A stretch of DNA of 13,309 nt from CAZLYK01 sp964563495 (lineage in GTDB: Bacteria > Acidobacteriota > Blastocatellia > RBC074): contig CAZLYK010000151.1 in assembly GCA_964563495.1 (NCBI GenBank), forward strand, positions 1-13,309. The letters run 5' to 3'. The notes beneath the pieces are model-generated. The model was not told the DNA's origin, did not search any database, and saw nothing but the letters and a program-made list of their open reading frames with translations. Below are positions 6,950 to 13,309 of this stretch, piece after piece. Numbering within the stretch: position 1 is the first letter of the stretch; every line of letters begins with the position of its first letter. Both the position numbers and the translations under genes were made by a program.

Positions 6950-8101
6950 TCAGCGCGCTTCATCTTTGACTTTGGTTGCCTGCCGAGTGCGAACGCTCAG
7001 GCCCGGGCGCACTAAGTGAATTTCAGGAATGTTCACCACACGATCAATCTGATCTTTTTTGGAGAGATAAGTGAGGCTGTACTGCGCGCCAATCTCGCTA
7101 ACCAAAATAGGCGGCTTTCGGCTGAATTCACTGAAACTGGTAGGTAGCCAATACTCGCCTCCGCTCTCCGCGACCAGTGTTTTCAGGTCTTGAGCCGCTC
7201 TGCTCGCCTGTTCGGTATATCGTTTGATTTCACCCGCGCGTTTGAATGTCGATGGACTCAACACCTCCGAAGATATTTGCCACCCCTGTTTCGTCTGACT
7301 CGATTCCGTTGAGAACAGCTTTTTTTTCTGCAATCGGCGCGCTTCGCCGATCACAATCCCTGTCCAACTGACCACAAAGATCGAAGCGCCAGTCGCCATC
7401 ACCTGTTCAAATGCCGTTTGTTTTGCGGACACGCTCGCCGTGTCCAGACCGTCTGTCACTAATACCAAAACGCGGCGTCCGGATGGGACGGATTGCAACC
7501 GCGCCGCAGCTAGCGCGAGTGCATCATAAAAGCGCGCTTTGAGACCAGCTCGGAACTTGGCGCGCAATGCGTTCACCGCCTCATCGTGGTTGCGCGTCCA
7601 ATCTTGCAGCAGTTCCACCCTGTCAGCGTATTGAATGATGGCGATCTGATCCGGCGCGGCAAGCTGGCGCACCAGGCTATCAGCAAACTCCTGCGCCATC
7701 GGACGCGCGATTGGTGAATAGCTTTTCTCGTCTAACGGTCTTTCCCTAGCCTCTTTGTCCGCCGATTTGTTAAGCCCGCTCTTGAAAGTTCCCAAGGTGT
7801 TGCTCAGATCGAGCACGAGCATGACATTGGCCGGTTCGTGTGTAAGGCTGGTAACCAGGCAGCTTACACCATCTTCGATCACGACGATCTCTTTGGCGGT
7901 TAAGTCTGTCACAGGCTTGCCCAGCGGATCGAAAGCTCGCAGCGGCAACCGCACTTCGTTCGTCACGATCCGGAGCCGCGTTTCCTGTTCACTCGCTTTC
8001 TCGGGCGGCGATGTCGCGGTCGTTTGCGCCCGCGCTTTATCGAAAGAGCCTGCTAGAATCAACCAGATTATCAACATCAATTGCCGCCGAAACTCACGCA
8101 T
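6950..8101 (-). CDS. Secreted VWFA-domain protein, acidobacterial type
   Basis: A 383-residue protein with a signal peptide (about 1-26, ending DKARAQ), a short beta domain (about 42-85; LRIVTNEVRLPLRAFDPLGK, LTAKEIVVIEDG) and a von Willebrand A domain (about 92-320). This layout is that of the VWFA-related family common in Acidobacteriota, exported and of unknown ligand. The metal site looks altered: the first motif is D98-L-S-N-T rather than DxSxS, the Thr expected in the second motif is replaced (GLKARFYDAL, 186-195), while VTDG with Asp217 is kept. Metal-dependent binding may therefore be weak. ATG 8101 is chosen over the in-frame GTG at 8107 because AGGAG lies five bases upstream of it. 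It may be co-transcribed with the small membrane ORF and the acetyltransferase. Confidence 0.85.
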   Translation of the reverse strand: MREFRRQLMLIIWLILAGSFDKARAQTTATSPPEKASEQETRLRIVTNEVRLPLRAFDPLGKPVTDLTAKEIVVIEDGVSCLVTSLTHEPANVMLVLDLSNTLGTFKSGLNKSADKEARERPLDEKSYSPIARPMAQEFADSLVRQLAAPDQIAIIQYADRVELLQDWTRNHDEAVNALRAKFRAGLKARFYDALALAAARLQSVPSGRRVLVLVTDGLDTASVSAKQTAFEQVMATGASIFVVSWTGIVIGEARRLQKKKLFSTESSQTKQGWQISSEVLSPSTFKRAGEIKRYTEQASRAAQDLKTLVAESGGEYWLPTSFSEFSRKPPILVSEIGAQYSLTYLSKKDQIDRVVNIPEIHLVRPGLSVRTRQATKVKDEAR

Positions 8102-8108
8102 AAACACT

Positions 8109-8113
8109 CCTGT
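8109..8113 (-). promoter_or_regulatory. Ribosome-binding site deciding the VWFA start
   Basis: AGGAG on the minus strand lies immediately next to GTG 8107 and five bases before ATG 8101. The spacing fits only the ATG. Confidence 0.7.
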
Positions 8114-8162
8114 CGCAATGCGAAGCCAATACTTTTTTAACTGACGGCCCTCCAGCTACTCC

Positions 8163-8187
8163 CATCACCAGACTGAAGTTGGTGATG
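8163..8187. repeat. Perfect 8-bp inverted repeat upstream of the VWFA gene
   Basis: CATCACCA and TGGTGATG are separated by nine bases, about 60-85 bp before the VWFA start. There is no T tract, so it is not a terminator. It could be an operator or a leader hairpin; the sequence alone does not decide. Confidence 0.45.
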
Positions 8188-8475
8188 ATGAAACCAATAG
8201 GCGCCGGGATAATTGCATTGAGTCAGTAATGATGGAACGAATGTCGTCGGGATAATTGCGAGGAATTTTGCGCTAGGGTGAGGTGCCTAGCTGGCCCCGC
8301 ACAATTTTGTCACCAAACGCCATCGCGGCGATGAAAGTCCGCGGCTTAGCATGCCGCCGGCGTGATACCCCGCAGGTCATCAGGCATTTTTAGGAGGGGG
8401 CGCTCGTCGAATTGGCGAAGGCGAGCAACCTTGAGGAATTGAAACAGCGCCGAGAGGAAGCGACTAAATGTCAGG

Positions 8476-8513
8476 GTTCACGACATCGTGAACACAAATG
8501 GGTCACGACATCG
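8476..8513. promoter_or_regulatory. Palindrome with a second partial copy, operator-like
   Basis: GTTCACGA-CA-TCGTGAAC (8476-8493) is a perfect palindrome with 8-bp arms. TCACGACATCG occurs inside it (8478-8488) and again at 8503-8513, a 25-bp period. Paired sites like this are typical of operators for dimeric regulators. The site lies just past the stop of the 37-codon ORF, so it is not in an obvious promoter position. No regulator for it is visible nearby. Confidence 0.35.
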
Positions 8514-8521
8514 CGGACTCC

Positions 8522-8635
8522 TTAATCACACATCATCAACCAAGCGACGTGACTGCCGCCGATGGCGCTTTTCTGTTCGCGCGACTGGCGCACGATGTCA
8601 TCAAGTTCAGTTTTGAATTTGTTGAGCGATTGCAT
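8522..8635 (-). CDS. Small hypothetical protein, 37 residues
   Basis: ATG 8635 opens MQSLNKFKTELDDIVRQSRE, then QKSAIGGSHVAWLMMCD and TAA. GGAG lies ten bases upstream (8649-8646). The first two thirds would make an amphipathic, charged helix (residues about 3-22), and the sequence has a protein-like composition. It may be a real small protein, or the intact 5' end of a longer gene cut off here, since the last dozen residues look less convincing. I do not recognise it. It is isolated, with an inverted repeat in its leader and palindromes after its stop. Confidence 0.4.
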   Translation of the reverse strand: MQSLNKFKTELDDIVRQSREQKSAIGGSHVAWLMMCD

Positions 8636-8659
8636 AGGTTACTTTCTCCAAGTGGCAAA

Positions 8660-8699
8660 GGAGTGCTAACCTTAGCGTAAGTAGAACTGTCAGCACTCC
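8660..8699. repeat. Inverted repeat in the leader of the 37-codon ORF
   Basis: GGAGTGCT (8660-8667) and AGCACTCC (8692-8699) form a perfect 8-bp stem around 24 bases. The loop holds an overlapping small hairpin, GCTAA-CC-TTAGC (8665-8676). On the minus strand this lies upstream of the ribosome-binding site of the 37-codon ORF, so it could be a leader structure. Confidence 0.4.
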
Positions 8700-8847
8700 G
8701 TGTTGATGGTCTGAGGGCTCGCGAGTGTTCAGGCATTCGCCAGCCCAACTTCTTGGGAAAGCAAAAAGAGTCAGGAAGCCGGGTAAGTGCAGACCGACCG
8801 AAGTTGGAACTGATCAGCCGGTAAAACGGTCATTTTTTGATGGGAGT

Positions 8848-8880
8848 GTGACCCAGAAAGTGACCCTGGGGACATTTTCC
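8848..8880. mobile_element. Possible end of a lost insertion sequence
   Basis: GTGACCC is repeated with a 12-bp period (8848 and 8860), followed by TGGGGACATTTTCC. Repeated TGACC blocks next to GACATTTT are typical of the multiple terminal repeats of IS21-like elements. No transposase and no second end are visible, so at most one end remains. Confidence 0.25.
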
Positions 8881-8917
8881 GGGTTGGCTAGATGAGCTAA
8901 GTTGTTGAAAAGAAAAG

Positions 8918-8991
<74 letters not shown>

Positions 8992-9042
8992 AATGCTCGA
9001 TCTCACCCATATCTATTAATATAGGATGGCTTGCAGAGTGGG

Positions 9043-9489
9043 CTATTTTGTAACATCGCGGTTGAGGGTTGTCAACAATTCCTCGGCCATGAGTCTTAAC
9101 CGCTTGATCGTCTCGCGCGAGAGTCTGGATGAAGGCGGCGGAGGCTGTGGAGGTTCCGATGGCGGAGCCGGCGCCATATCGCTCGCCGTCGCGCCCGGTG
9201 GCACGATCTGTAAACGCGTCGATCCGCTTCGCCCCTCGCTCATGAGTTTGCGCTTCGCTCCGGCGATGGTGAACCCTTCCTCGTAGAGCAGCTGTTTGAC
9301 CCGCAGCGCCATCTCTACGTCCTTGCGGCGATAGGTTCGCTGCCCCGCGCGGTTCTTCTGCGGCTGGAGCATGGGAAACTCCGTCTCCCAATAACGAAGG
9401 ACATGCGCCTGGACTCCGACGAGCTCGCAGACCTCGCCGATCTTGAAGAAGAGTTTGTCCGGGATGGTTATCGATGCAGCAGGCTGCAT
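9043..9489 (-). CDS. MerR-family transcriptional regulator
   Basis: A 148-residue protein with a typical MerR DNA-binding domain at about 13-80: FKIGEVCELVGVQAHVLRYW (15-34), then ETEFPMLQPQKNRAGQRTYR with the wing residues, then RKDVEMALRVKQLLYEEGFT. There is no cysteine-based metal site and no drug-binding domain. A Pro/Ser-rich linker (about 99-122, PPSEPPQPPPPSSR) leads to a short C-terminal helix (LSRETIKRLRLMAEELLTTL). ATG 9489 is preferred over the in-frame TTG at 9516, although neither has a clear ribosome-binding site. The gene sits between the IHF-like gene (35 bp upstream) and tRNA-Pro, the same order as in many proteobacteria; its targets are unknown. Confidence 0.9.
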   Translation of the reverse strand: MQPAASITIPDKLFFKIGEVCELVGVQAHVLRYWETEFPMLQPQKNRAGQRTYRRKDVEMALRVKQLLYEEGFTIAGAKRKLMSEGRSGSTRLQIVPPGATASDMAPAPPSEPPQPPPPSSRLSRETIKRLRLMAEELLTTLNRDVTK

Positions 9490-9524
9490 AGCTTGATTTA
9501 TACTTTTTCGGGGCAATTCAATAC

Positions 9525-9794
9525 TCAGACAGTTTTGATCGTTCGTGAAGGACGGAAGACCACCGCCCGCCTGGCCGGCAACTCGATCTGCTGACCCGTC
9601 GCCGGATTTCGTCCGCGCCGTGCGCGCCGGGTGACTACTTCAAGAGATCCAAAGCCGACTATTTGGACCCGGTCGCCTTTGAGAAATCGATCTTTAATAA
9701 TGTTGAAGATAAGATCGACGATGCGCTGCGAATCCTGATAAGAGATTCCACCGTGCCGTTCGTAGACTGCTCGCGCTATATCGGCCTTCGTCAT
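9525..9794 (-). CDS. IHF/HU-family DNA-bending protein (IHF-alpha-like)
   Basis: An 89-residue histone-like protein that works as a dimer and bends DNA in replication, recombination and promoter architecture. The N-terminal helices (MTKADIARAVYERHGGISYQ) and the DNA-binding arm GRNPATGQQIELPARRAVVF (about 61-80) are conserved, with the arm Pro (residue 64, RNPATG) in place. The VGFGSLEVVTRRAR segment is also typical. IHF-alpha rather than HU is suggested by the neighbouring MerR gene and tRNA-Pro. ATG 9794 has GAGG eight bases upstream and a promoter-like pair at 9846-9875. It probably heads a unit with the MerR gene. Confidence 0.93.
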   Translation of the reverse strand: MTKADIARAVYERHGGISYQDSQRIVDLIFNIIKDRFLKGDRVQIVGFGSLEVVTRRARRGRNPATGQQIELPARRAVVFRPSRTIKTV

Positions 9795-9845
9795 TGTGAC
9801 ATCCTCAGCTAATGGCTTTGCGCGTCTAAATTTGACCAGCGATCA

Positions 9846-9875
9846 ATGTTACGGCCTGATGCGCGAGCGAGTCAA
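9846..9875 (-). promoter_or_regulatory. Putative sigma-70 promoter for the IHF-merR unit
   Basis: TTGACT (9875-9870) and TAACAT (9851-9846) are 18 bp apart on the minus strand, about 50 bp before the IHF start. The match to consensus is good at -35 and fair at -10. Confidence 0.5.
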
Positions 9876-9883
9876 CTACTGAT

Positions 9884-10765
9884 TTAATTCAGTTTTGGAA
9901 TCTGGTATTTGGTCCGGAGGATAACGATCTGGGTTTTCCCCGGGCTATCTTCGTCGGGGGAGACCGTGATAATGGTCGAGGGAGAGCCCGGTATCTGGAA
10001 GATCACCTTCTCGCCGTCGACATCGCTCCCCTTGATCGCCGGCGGGCCGGCGATCTTCTGATAGTAGTCTCTCACCGTGGCCACGCTGTCGCTGGTCAGC
10101 ATATGGACAAATTCGTTGCCGACCAGGCTGGCGGATTGATTGACCGTGGCTTTTGGATACTTGTATTTTTCAATTCCAGCGGGCAATTCGCCGGGCGCCG
10201 GCGGAGCCGGAGGTGCAGGAGGGGGAGCGGGGATGCCGGAGGAGGCTTCGGCGGCTCTTCTCAATGCCTCTTCCTGCTTGCGCATGGCCTCCTCCTGGGC
10301 CCGGACTGCGGCTTCCTGGGCGCGAGCGACCTCCTCCGCGATTTTTTGCTGGACCTCTTGCTCTACCTGCTCGGCGACCGGAGCGACGACGGCGCTGGAA
10401 TGGTTGCGGACAACGGTTAAGACATAAGTTAAGAATCCCCCGCCGATGATCAGAAGTGCGAGAAACGAGAAGAGTATCCAGAGTCCGGCCTTCGATTTTT
10501 TCGGTGCGGGGACGTCATAGCCATAGGCGGCCGGCGGGCGATAAAATCTGGATGTGTCACGCACCCGATCATCCAAACCCGCGTTTGCCCCGTATGAGGA
10601 AGGGTAGGGTTGATTGGGCGAGGCGGTTGGCGGCTGATGAGGCGAATAATTTTTCGTCGTCGCGGTCGTGACATCGTTTTCGGCGAAAAGAGCATTGCCG
10701 CATTGGCGGCAAAAGCGCGCCGGCCGATCTGAGATATACCCGCAATGTGGACACGGTTGCTGCAT
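9884..10765 (-). CDS. Zinc-ribbon membrane protein of unknown function
   Basis: A 293-residue protein with no function that I recognise. It starts with a zinc ribbon, CPHCG and FCRQCG (Cys5, Cys8, Cys19, Cys22). A Pro/Tyr/Asn-rich disordered stretch follows (about 38-90), then one transmembrane segment (about 95-118, LWILFSFLALLIIGGGFLTY). After it come an Ala/Glu/Gln-rich coiled coil (about 128-174), a Pro/Ala linker (179-193) and a C-terminal alpha/beta-looking domain (about 205-290; LVGNEFVHMLTSDSVATVRD, STIITVSPDEDSPGKTQIVI). With the ribbon in the cytoplasm, the coiled coil and end domain would lie outside. ATG 10765 has GAGG seven bases upstream. It is divergent from the hydrolase gene and lies 89 bp upstream of the IHF gene on the same strand. 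Confidence 0.75.
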   Translation of the reverse strand: MQQPCPHCGYISDRPARFCRQCGNALFAENDVTTATTKNYSPHQPPTASPNQPYPSSYGANAGLDDRVRDTSRFYRPPAAYGYDVPAPKKSKAGLWILFSFLALLIIGGGFLTYVLTVVRNHSSAVVAPVAEQVEQEVQQKIAEEVARAQEAAVRAQEEAMRKQEEALRRAAEASSGIPAPPPAPPAPPAPGELPAGIEKYKYPKATVNQSASLVGNEFVHMLTSDSVATVRDYYQKIAGPPAIKGSDVDGEKVIFQIPGSPSTIITVSPDEDSPGKTQIVILRTKYQIPKLN

Positions 10766-10828
10766 AACTGGACCTCAGGATAGTTTAATCGACAAGAATA
10801 TGATTACGCACGACTGCAGGTAACGCAA

Positions 10829-11887
10829 ATGGTTCAAGCATCATTTCAATCAAAGATTTCGTCATTTCATGAGCTGGCGTCCAGGTTCGCCGAACGCCCA
10901 TTCGTCCCGCCGTTGGGGCTCCGCAATGGCCACGTCATGACGATTGTCGGAACGCAGCGGCCGCGCAGGTTCGCATTACCAGGTACGAACTGGGAGAGGC
11001 GCGAGTTTCAGACCGAGCCGGGGACGCGCGTGGTCGCCTATTGTCATTGGCAACCCGAGCGGCGCAGTCACCCGACCGTGATCATCATTCACGGGTTGGA
11101 GGGTTCGGCCGATGCGAAGTACGTGCTGGGGACCGCGACCAAGGCATTCGCCGCGGGGTTCAACGTGCTGCGCTACAACGTCCGCGGCTGCGGCGGGACG
11201 GCGCACCTGACGCCGACGCTCTACCATTCCGGACTGACCGTCGATCTGCATCATTTGACCCGCGAGTTGATCGAGAGTGATCGGCTGCCCGAACTGTTTC
11301 TGATCGGGTTCTCAATGGGCGGCAACCAGTCGCTCAAGTTTGCCGGAGAGCTGGGCGATCATGCGCCGGCGCAACTGCGCGGAGTCTGCGCGATCAGCCC
11401 GCCGATAGATCTGGAGTCCTGTTCTCGCGCCATCGCGCGGCGTGAAAACTGGGTCTACGAAATCCGCTTTCTGATCAGCCTGAAAAAGACAATGGAAGAG
11501 AAGGACAGGCTGTATCCGGGCATCTACGATCTGAGCCGTTTGAGTCAAGCCAGGCATCTCTGGGATTGGGATGACGCTGTGCAGCCGTATAACGGATTTC
11601 GTGATGCGCGCGAGTATTATGCCCGGGCGAGCTCGCTCCCCTTGATCCCCGACATCCGCATCCCGGCGCTGATCATCCACGCCAAGGATGATCCATTTAT
11701 TCCCTTCGAGCCCTTCCTCGATCAGAGGATCGAAGCCAATCCTTCCGTTTTGCTGTTGGGGACGGAGTTTGGTGGGCACGTAGCCTTTTGCGGCCGGCGC
11801 CGGTCCGATGAAGATCGCGCCTGGGCGGAGAACCGGGCCGTGGATTTCTGTCGCTCGCTCTCAGCATTGATCCAATCGGTCTATTGA
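10829..11887 (+). CDS. Alpha/beta-fold hydrolase, YheT/EMB8-like
   Basis: A 352-residue serine hydrolase of the YheT-like group (COG0429 type), probably a carboxylesterase or thioesterase acting in the cytoplasm. The family opening PPLGLRNGHVMTIVGTQRPR (27-46) is present. The oxyanion-hole segment is IIIHGLEGSADAKY (85-98), the nucleophile elbow GFSMGGN places Ser at 162, the acid is in HAKDDPFIP (Asp287 or Asp288), and the catalytic His is in GGHVAF at 317. The RYNVRGCGGT motif (115-124) is characteristic. ATG 10829 has CAGG about eight bases upstream. The next gene starts 35 bp after the stop, which suggests an operon. The physiological substrate is not evident. Confidence 0.9.
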   Translation: MVQASFQSKISSFHELASRFAERPFVPPLGLRNGHVMTIVGTQRPRRFALPGTNWERREFQTEPGTRVVAYCHWQPERRSHPTVIIIHGLEGSADAKYVLGTATKAFAAGFNVLRYNVRGCGGTAHLTPTLYHSGLTVDLHHLTRELIESDRLPELFLIGFSMGGNQSLKFAGELGDHAPAQLRGVCAISPPIDLESCSRAIARRENWVYEIRFLISLKKTMEEKDRLYPGIYDLSRLSQARHLWDWDDAVQPYNGFRDAREYYARASSLPLIPDIRIPALIIHAKDDPFIPFEPFLDQRIEANPSVLLLGTEFGGHVAFCGRRRSDEDRAWAENRAVDFCRSLSALIQSVY

Positions 11888-11910
11888 ATAGCAGACGGCT
11901 GAGATATAAT
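11884..11910 (+). promoter_or_regulatory. Possible promoter before the CNNM/CBS gene
   Basis: A perfect TATAAT (11905-11910) has TTGAAT 15 bp upstream (11884-11889), a short spacer. Transcription would begin about five to eight bases past the box, very near ATG 11923, giving a nearly leaderless message. Confidence 0.35.
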
Positions 11911-11922
11911 TTTGCGCCATCT

Positions 11923-13269
11923 ATGACTTGGGCCCTGGTTAAAATAGCGGTCGTCTTTTTGCTGGTCCTGGCAAACGGATTTTTCGTCGCGGTTGAATTC
12001 GCGCTGGTCAGTGTCAGGCGAGCTCGGATAGAGACGCTGGCCGCGGCGGGCAAGAACGGGGCGATGGCGGTCTTGCGCGCGCTCGATCGACTGGATGCCA
12101 TGCTCTCGGCCAGCCAGTTTGGGATCACACTCGCCAGCCTGGCGCTGGGCGCGGTCGGCGAATCGACATTGGCGGATCTGCTTGAGCCGGTCTTTATTAA
12201 ATTACTCTCGCACGAGTCGGCGCTGATCATCGCCCATTCGATCTCGGTCACGATTGCATTGGCGGTGATCACCTACCTGCATCTGGTGCTCGGCGAGTAT
12301 GCGCCGAAAGCGCTGGCGATCGAAAAGGCCGAAGCTATCTCAATGGCGACGGCGCGCTGGATGGAGCTCTTTTACCGGACCTTCAAACCGTTCATCTGGT
12401 TCATCAACTATTCAGGGATCAAGCTGCTCAATGTTTTTGGAGTCCATTTTCGCCCCGGTCACCACACGGTCTATACCGAGGAGGAGCTCAGGCATCTGGT
12501 CAAACTGAGCCATGAATCGGGGCACCTTGAGCGCAGCGAGACCGCGCTGATCCAGAACGTCTTCGAGTTTAGCGACCTGATCGCGCGAGAAATAATGGTG
12601 CCGCGGACCGAGGTCGTGGCTCTGGAGGCGAGTGCGGGTTTTGCCGAAGTCGTCCATAAGTTTCAGGTCTCGGGGTATTCGCGCCTGCCGGTTTACAGCG
12701 AGAACTTCGACAATATCGTCGGGATCCTCCACAGTAAGGACGTCATGCCTTACATGCTCAAAGCACAGGATTTCGATCTCAAGAAGATCATCCATAAGCC
12801 CGTCTTTATCCCCGACGGAGCGCGATTGGGGGAAGTCCTGCAGCAGTTGCAGCGCAGCCGCGTGCATTTGGCGATCGTCGTCGATGAGCACAGCGGAGTC
12901 GAGGGGATCTTGACGCTCGAGGATCTGCTCGAGGAGATCGTCGGCGAGATCGAGGACGAGCACGATGAAGAGCTGACTGAAAAGCTCAGCCGCAGCGCGG
13001 AGGGCGCTTTCAGCCTCGACGGAGGTCTTTCGGTGAGGGACGCGAACCGCAAGTTCAATCTCAATCTCCCGGAATCCGACGATTATACGACCGTTGCAGG
13101 GTTTCTCATCGCGCGCGCCGGGCGATTGCTCGATCAGGGCGACACGGTCGAGTACAATGGAGTCCGTTTCACCGTGGAGCGTGTCGTCAGACGCCGCGTC
13201 ATGCGGGTCAGGATGGAGATCCTGACCCGATCGGTCGACAACGGCGGTGAAGCCCTGGCAATCGGGTAA
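11923..13269 (+). CDS. CNNM/DUF21 membrane protein with CBS pair and CorC_HlyC domain (HlyC/CorC family)
   Basis: A 448-residue membrane protein of the hemolysin/CorC family, linked in several bacteria to Mg or other cation export. The DUF21/CNNM part (about 1-180) begins LVLANGFFVAVEFALVSVRR and contains ASQFGITLASLALGAVGE and LVLGEYAPKALAIEKAE. A cytoplasmic CBS pair (about 220-340) has IMVPRTE, GYSRLPVYSENFDNIVGILH and VDEHSGVEGILTLEDLLEEI. The C-terminal CorC_HlyC domain (about 355-440) shows DDYTTVAGFLIARAGRL and GDTVEYNGVRFTV. All domains are complete. ATG 11923 is used because the preceding in-frame TTG at 11884 overlaps the hydrolase stop and adds non-family residues. There is no ribosome-binding site before 11923. 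Confidence 0.92.
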   Translation: MTWALVKIAVVFLLVLANGFFVAVEFALVSVRRARIETLAAAGKNGAMAVLRALDRLDAMLSASQFGITLASLALGAVGESTLADLLEPVFIKLLSHESALIIAHSISVTIALAVITYLHLVLGEYAPKALAIEKAEAISMATARWMELFYRTFKPFIWFINYSGIKLLNVFGVHFRPGHHTVYTEEELRHLVKLSHESGHLERSETALIQNVFEFSDLIAREIMVPRTEVVALEASAGFAEVVHKFQVSGYSRLPVYSENFDNIVGILHSKDVMPYMLKAQDFDLKKIIHKPVFIPDGARLGEVLQQLQRSRVHLAIVVDEHSGVEGILTLEDLLEEIVGEIEDEHDEELTEKLSRSAEGAFSLDGGLSVRDANRKFNLNLPESDDYTTVAGFLIARAGRLLDQGDTVEYNGVRFTVERVVRRRVMRVRMEILTRSVDNGGEALAIG

Positions 13270-13280
13270 AGCAGAAAATA

Positions 13281-13309
13281 GACAGGATTAACAGGATTTA
13301 AAAGGATTA
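13281..13309 (+). repeat. Short tandem-like repeat of ACAGGATTW, cut by the window edge
   Basis: ACAGGATTA (13282), ACAGGATTT (13291) and AAAGGATTA (13301) follow each other with periods of nine to ten bases. Similar GACAGGATTAACAGGATTT tracts occur between genes in many bacteria. It continues out of the window. Confidence 0.55.

Larger units (their letters stand above)
8102..8917. other. About 800 bp without a long gene; repeats and possible debris
   Basis: Between the VWFA gene and the tRNA no long gene is visible on either strand. The region contains the hairpin at 8163, a direct repeat CGGGATAATTGC (near 8205 and 8248), a short coding-like stretch on the plus strand (ALVELAKASNLEELKQRREE, about 8403-8462) with no start, the palindromes at 8476-8513, a 37-codon ORF at 8522-8635, an inverted repeat at 8660-8699, and an insertion-sequence-like end at 8848-8880. 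The picture is of decayed mobile or accessory DNA next to a tRNA gene. None of the longer open frames here resembles a known protein. Confidence 0.5.

Noticed and set aside
8661..8698. CIRCE-like half-sites GAGTGCTAA and TCAGCACTC
   Set aside because: CIRCE is TTAGCACTC-N9-GAGTGCTAA. Here the half-sites are in the opposite order and about 20 bases apart, with no heat-shock gene nearby.
11884..11922. TTG start overlapping the hydrolase stop
   Set aside because: It adds 13 residues not seen in the family, and the ATG at 11923 gives the usual N terminus.
13281..13309. CRISPR array
   Set aside because: The units are only nine to ten bases with no spacers.

Overview
The window looks like chromosomal DNA of an Acidobacteriota-type bacterium, possibly Blastocatellia. 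This is an inference from moderately GC-rich DNA, an acidobacterial-style secreted von Willebrand A protein, a rhamnogalacturonan-degradation gene pair next to a sulfatase, and short decayed gene pieces between intact genes. No marker gene fixes the taxonomy.

Left part (1-5535). The window opens inside an arylsulfatase gene (+), of which the C-terminal 376 codons are present. Convergent to it is a two-gene minus-strand operon: a secreted DUF1961 (YesU-like) protein, then a large secreted PcRGLX/YetA-family protein (fungal relative: exo-rhamnogalacturonan lyase, PL26). In Bacillus subtilis yesU and yetA lie in one rhamnogalacturonan gene cluster, so the pair probably acts on pectin side structures outside the cytoplasm. 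The gap between the convergent genes (1134-1509) holds a piece of a Ser/Thr kinase, a 98-bp element with 21-bp inverted ends, and a piece that reads like a 5'-nucleotidase C terminus. The gap upstream of the operon (5192-5535) holds another coding-like remnant.

Middle part (5536-8917), all minus strand. A secreted VWFA protein is followed by a small membrane reading frame without an ATG and by a multi-spanning HGSNAT-like (DUF1624) membrane acetyltransferase. Upstream of the VWFA gene is about 800 bp with no long gene. It holds a 37-codon ORF with a ribosome-binding site, several palindromes, and a possible insertion-sequence end.

Right part (8918-13309). tRNA-Pro(GGG), a MerR-family regulator and an IHF/HU-family protein lie on the minus strand, with a promoter before the IHF gene. 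The order ihfA-merR-tRNA-Pro also occurs in proteobacteria. Behind the IHF promoter, on the same strand, is a zinc-ribbon membrane protein of unknown function. Divergent from it are an alpha/beta hydrolase of the YheT type and a CNNM/CBS/CorC_HlyC membrane protein, which probably form an operon. The window ends in a short AT-rich direct repeat.

I do not see a clearly new multi-gene system. The best leads are the minimal YesU-YetA pair, the inverted-repeat element joined to a kinase fragment, the ATG-less small membrane ORF, and the palindrome-rich region around the 37-codon ORF.
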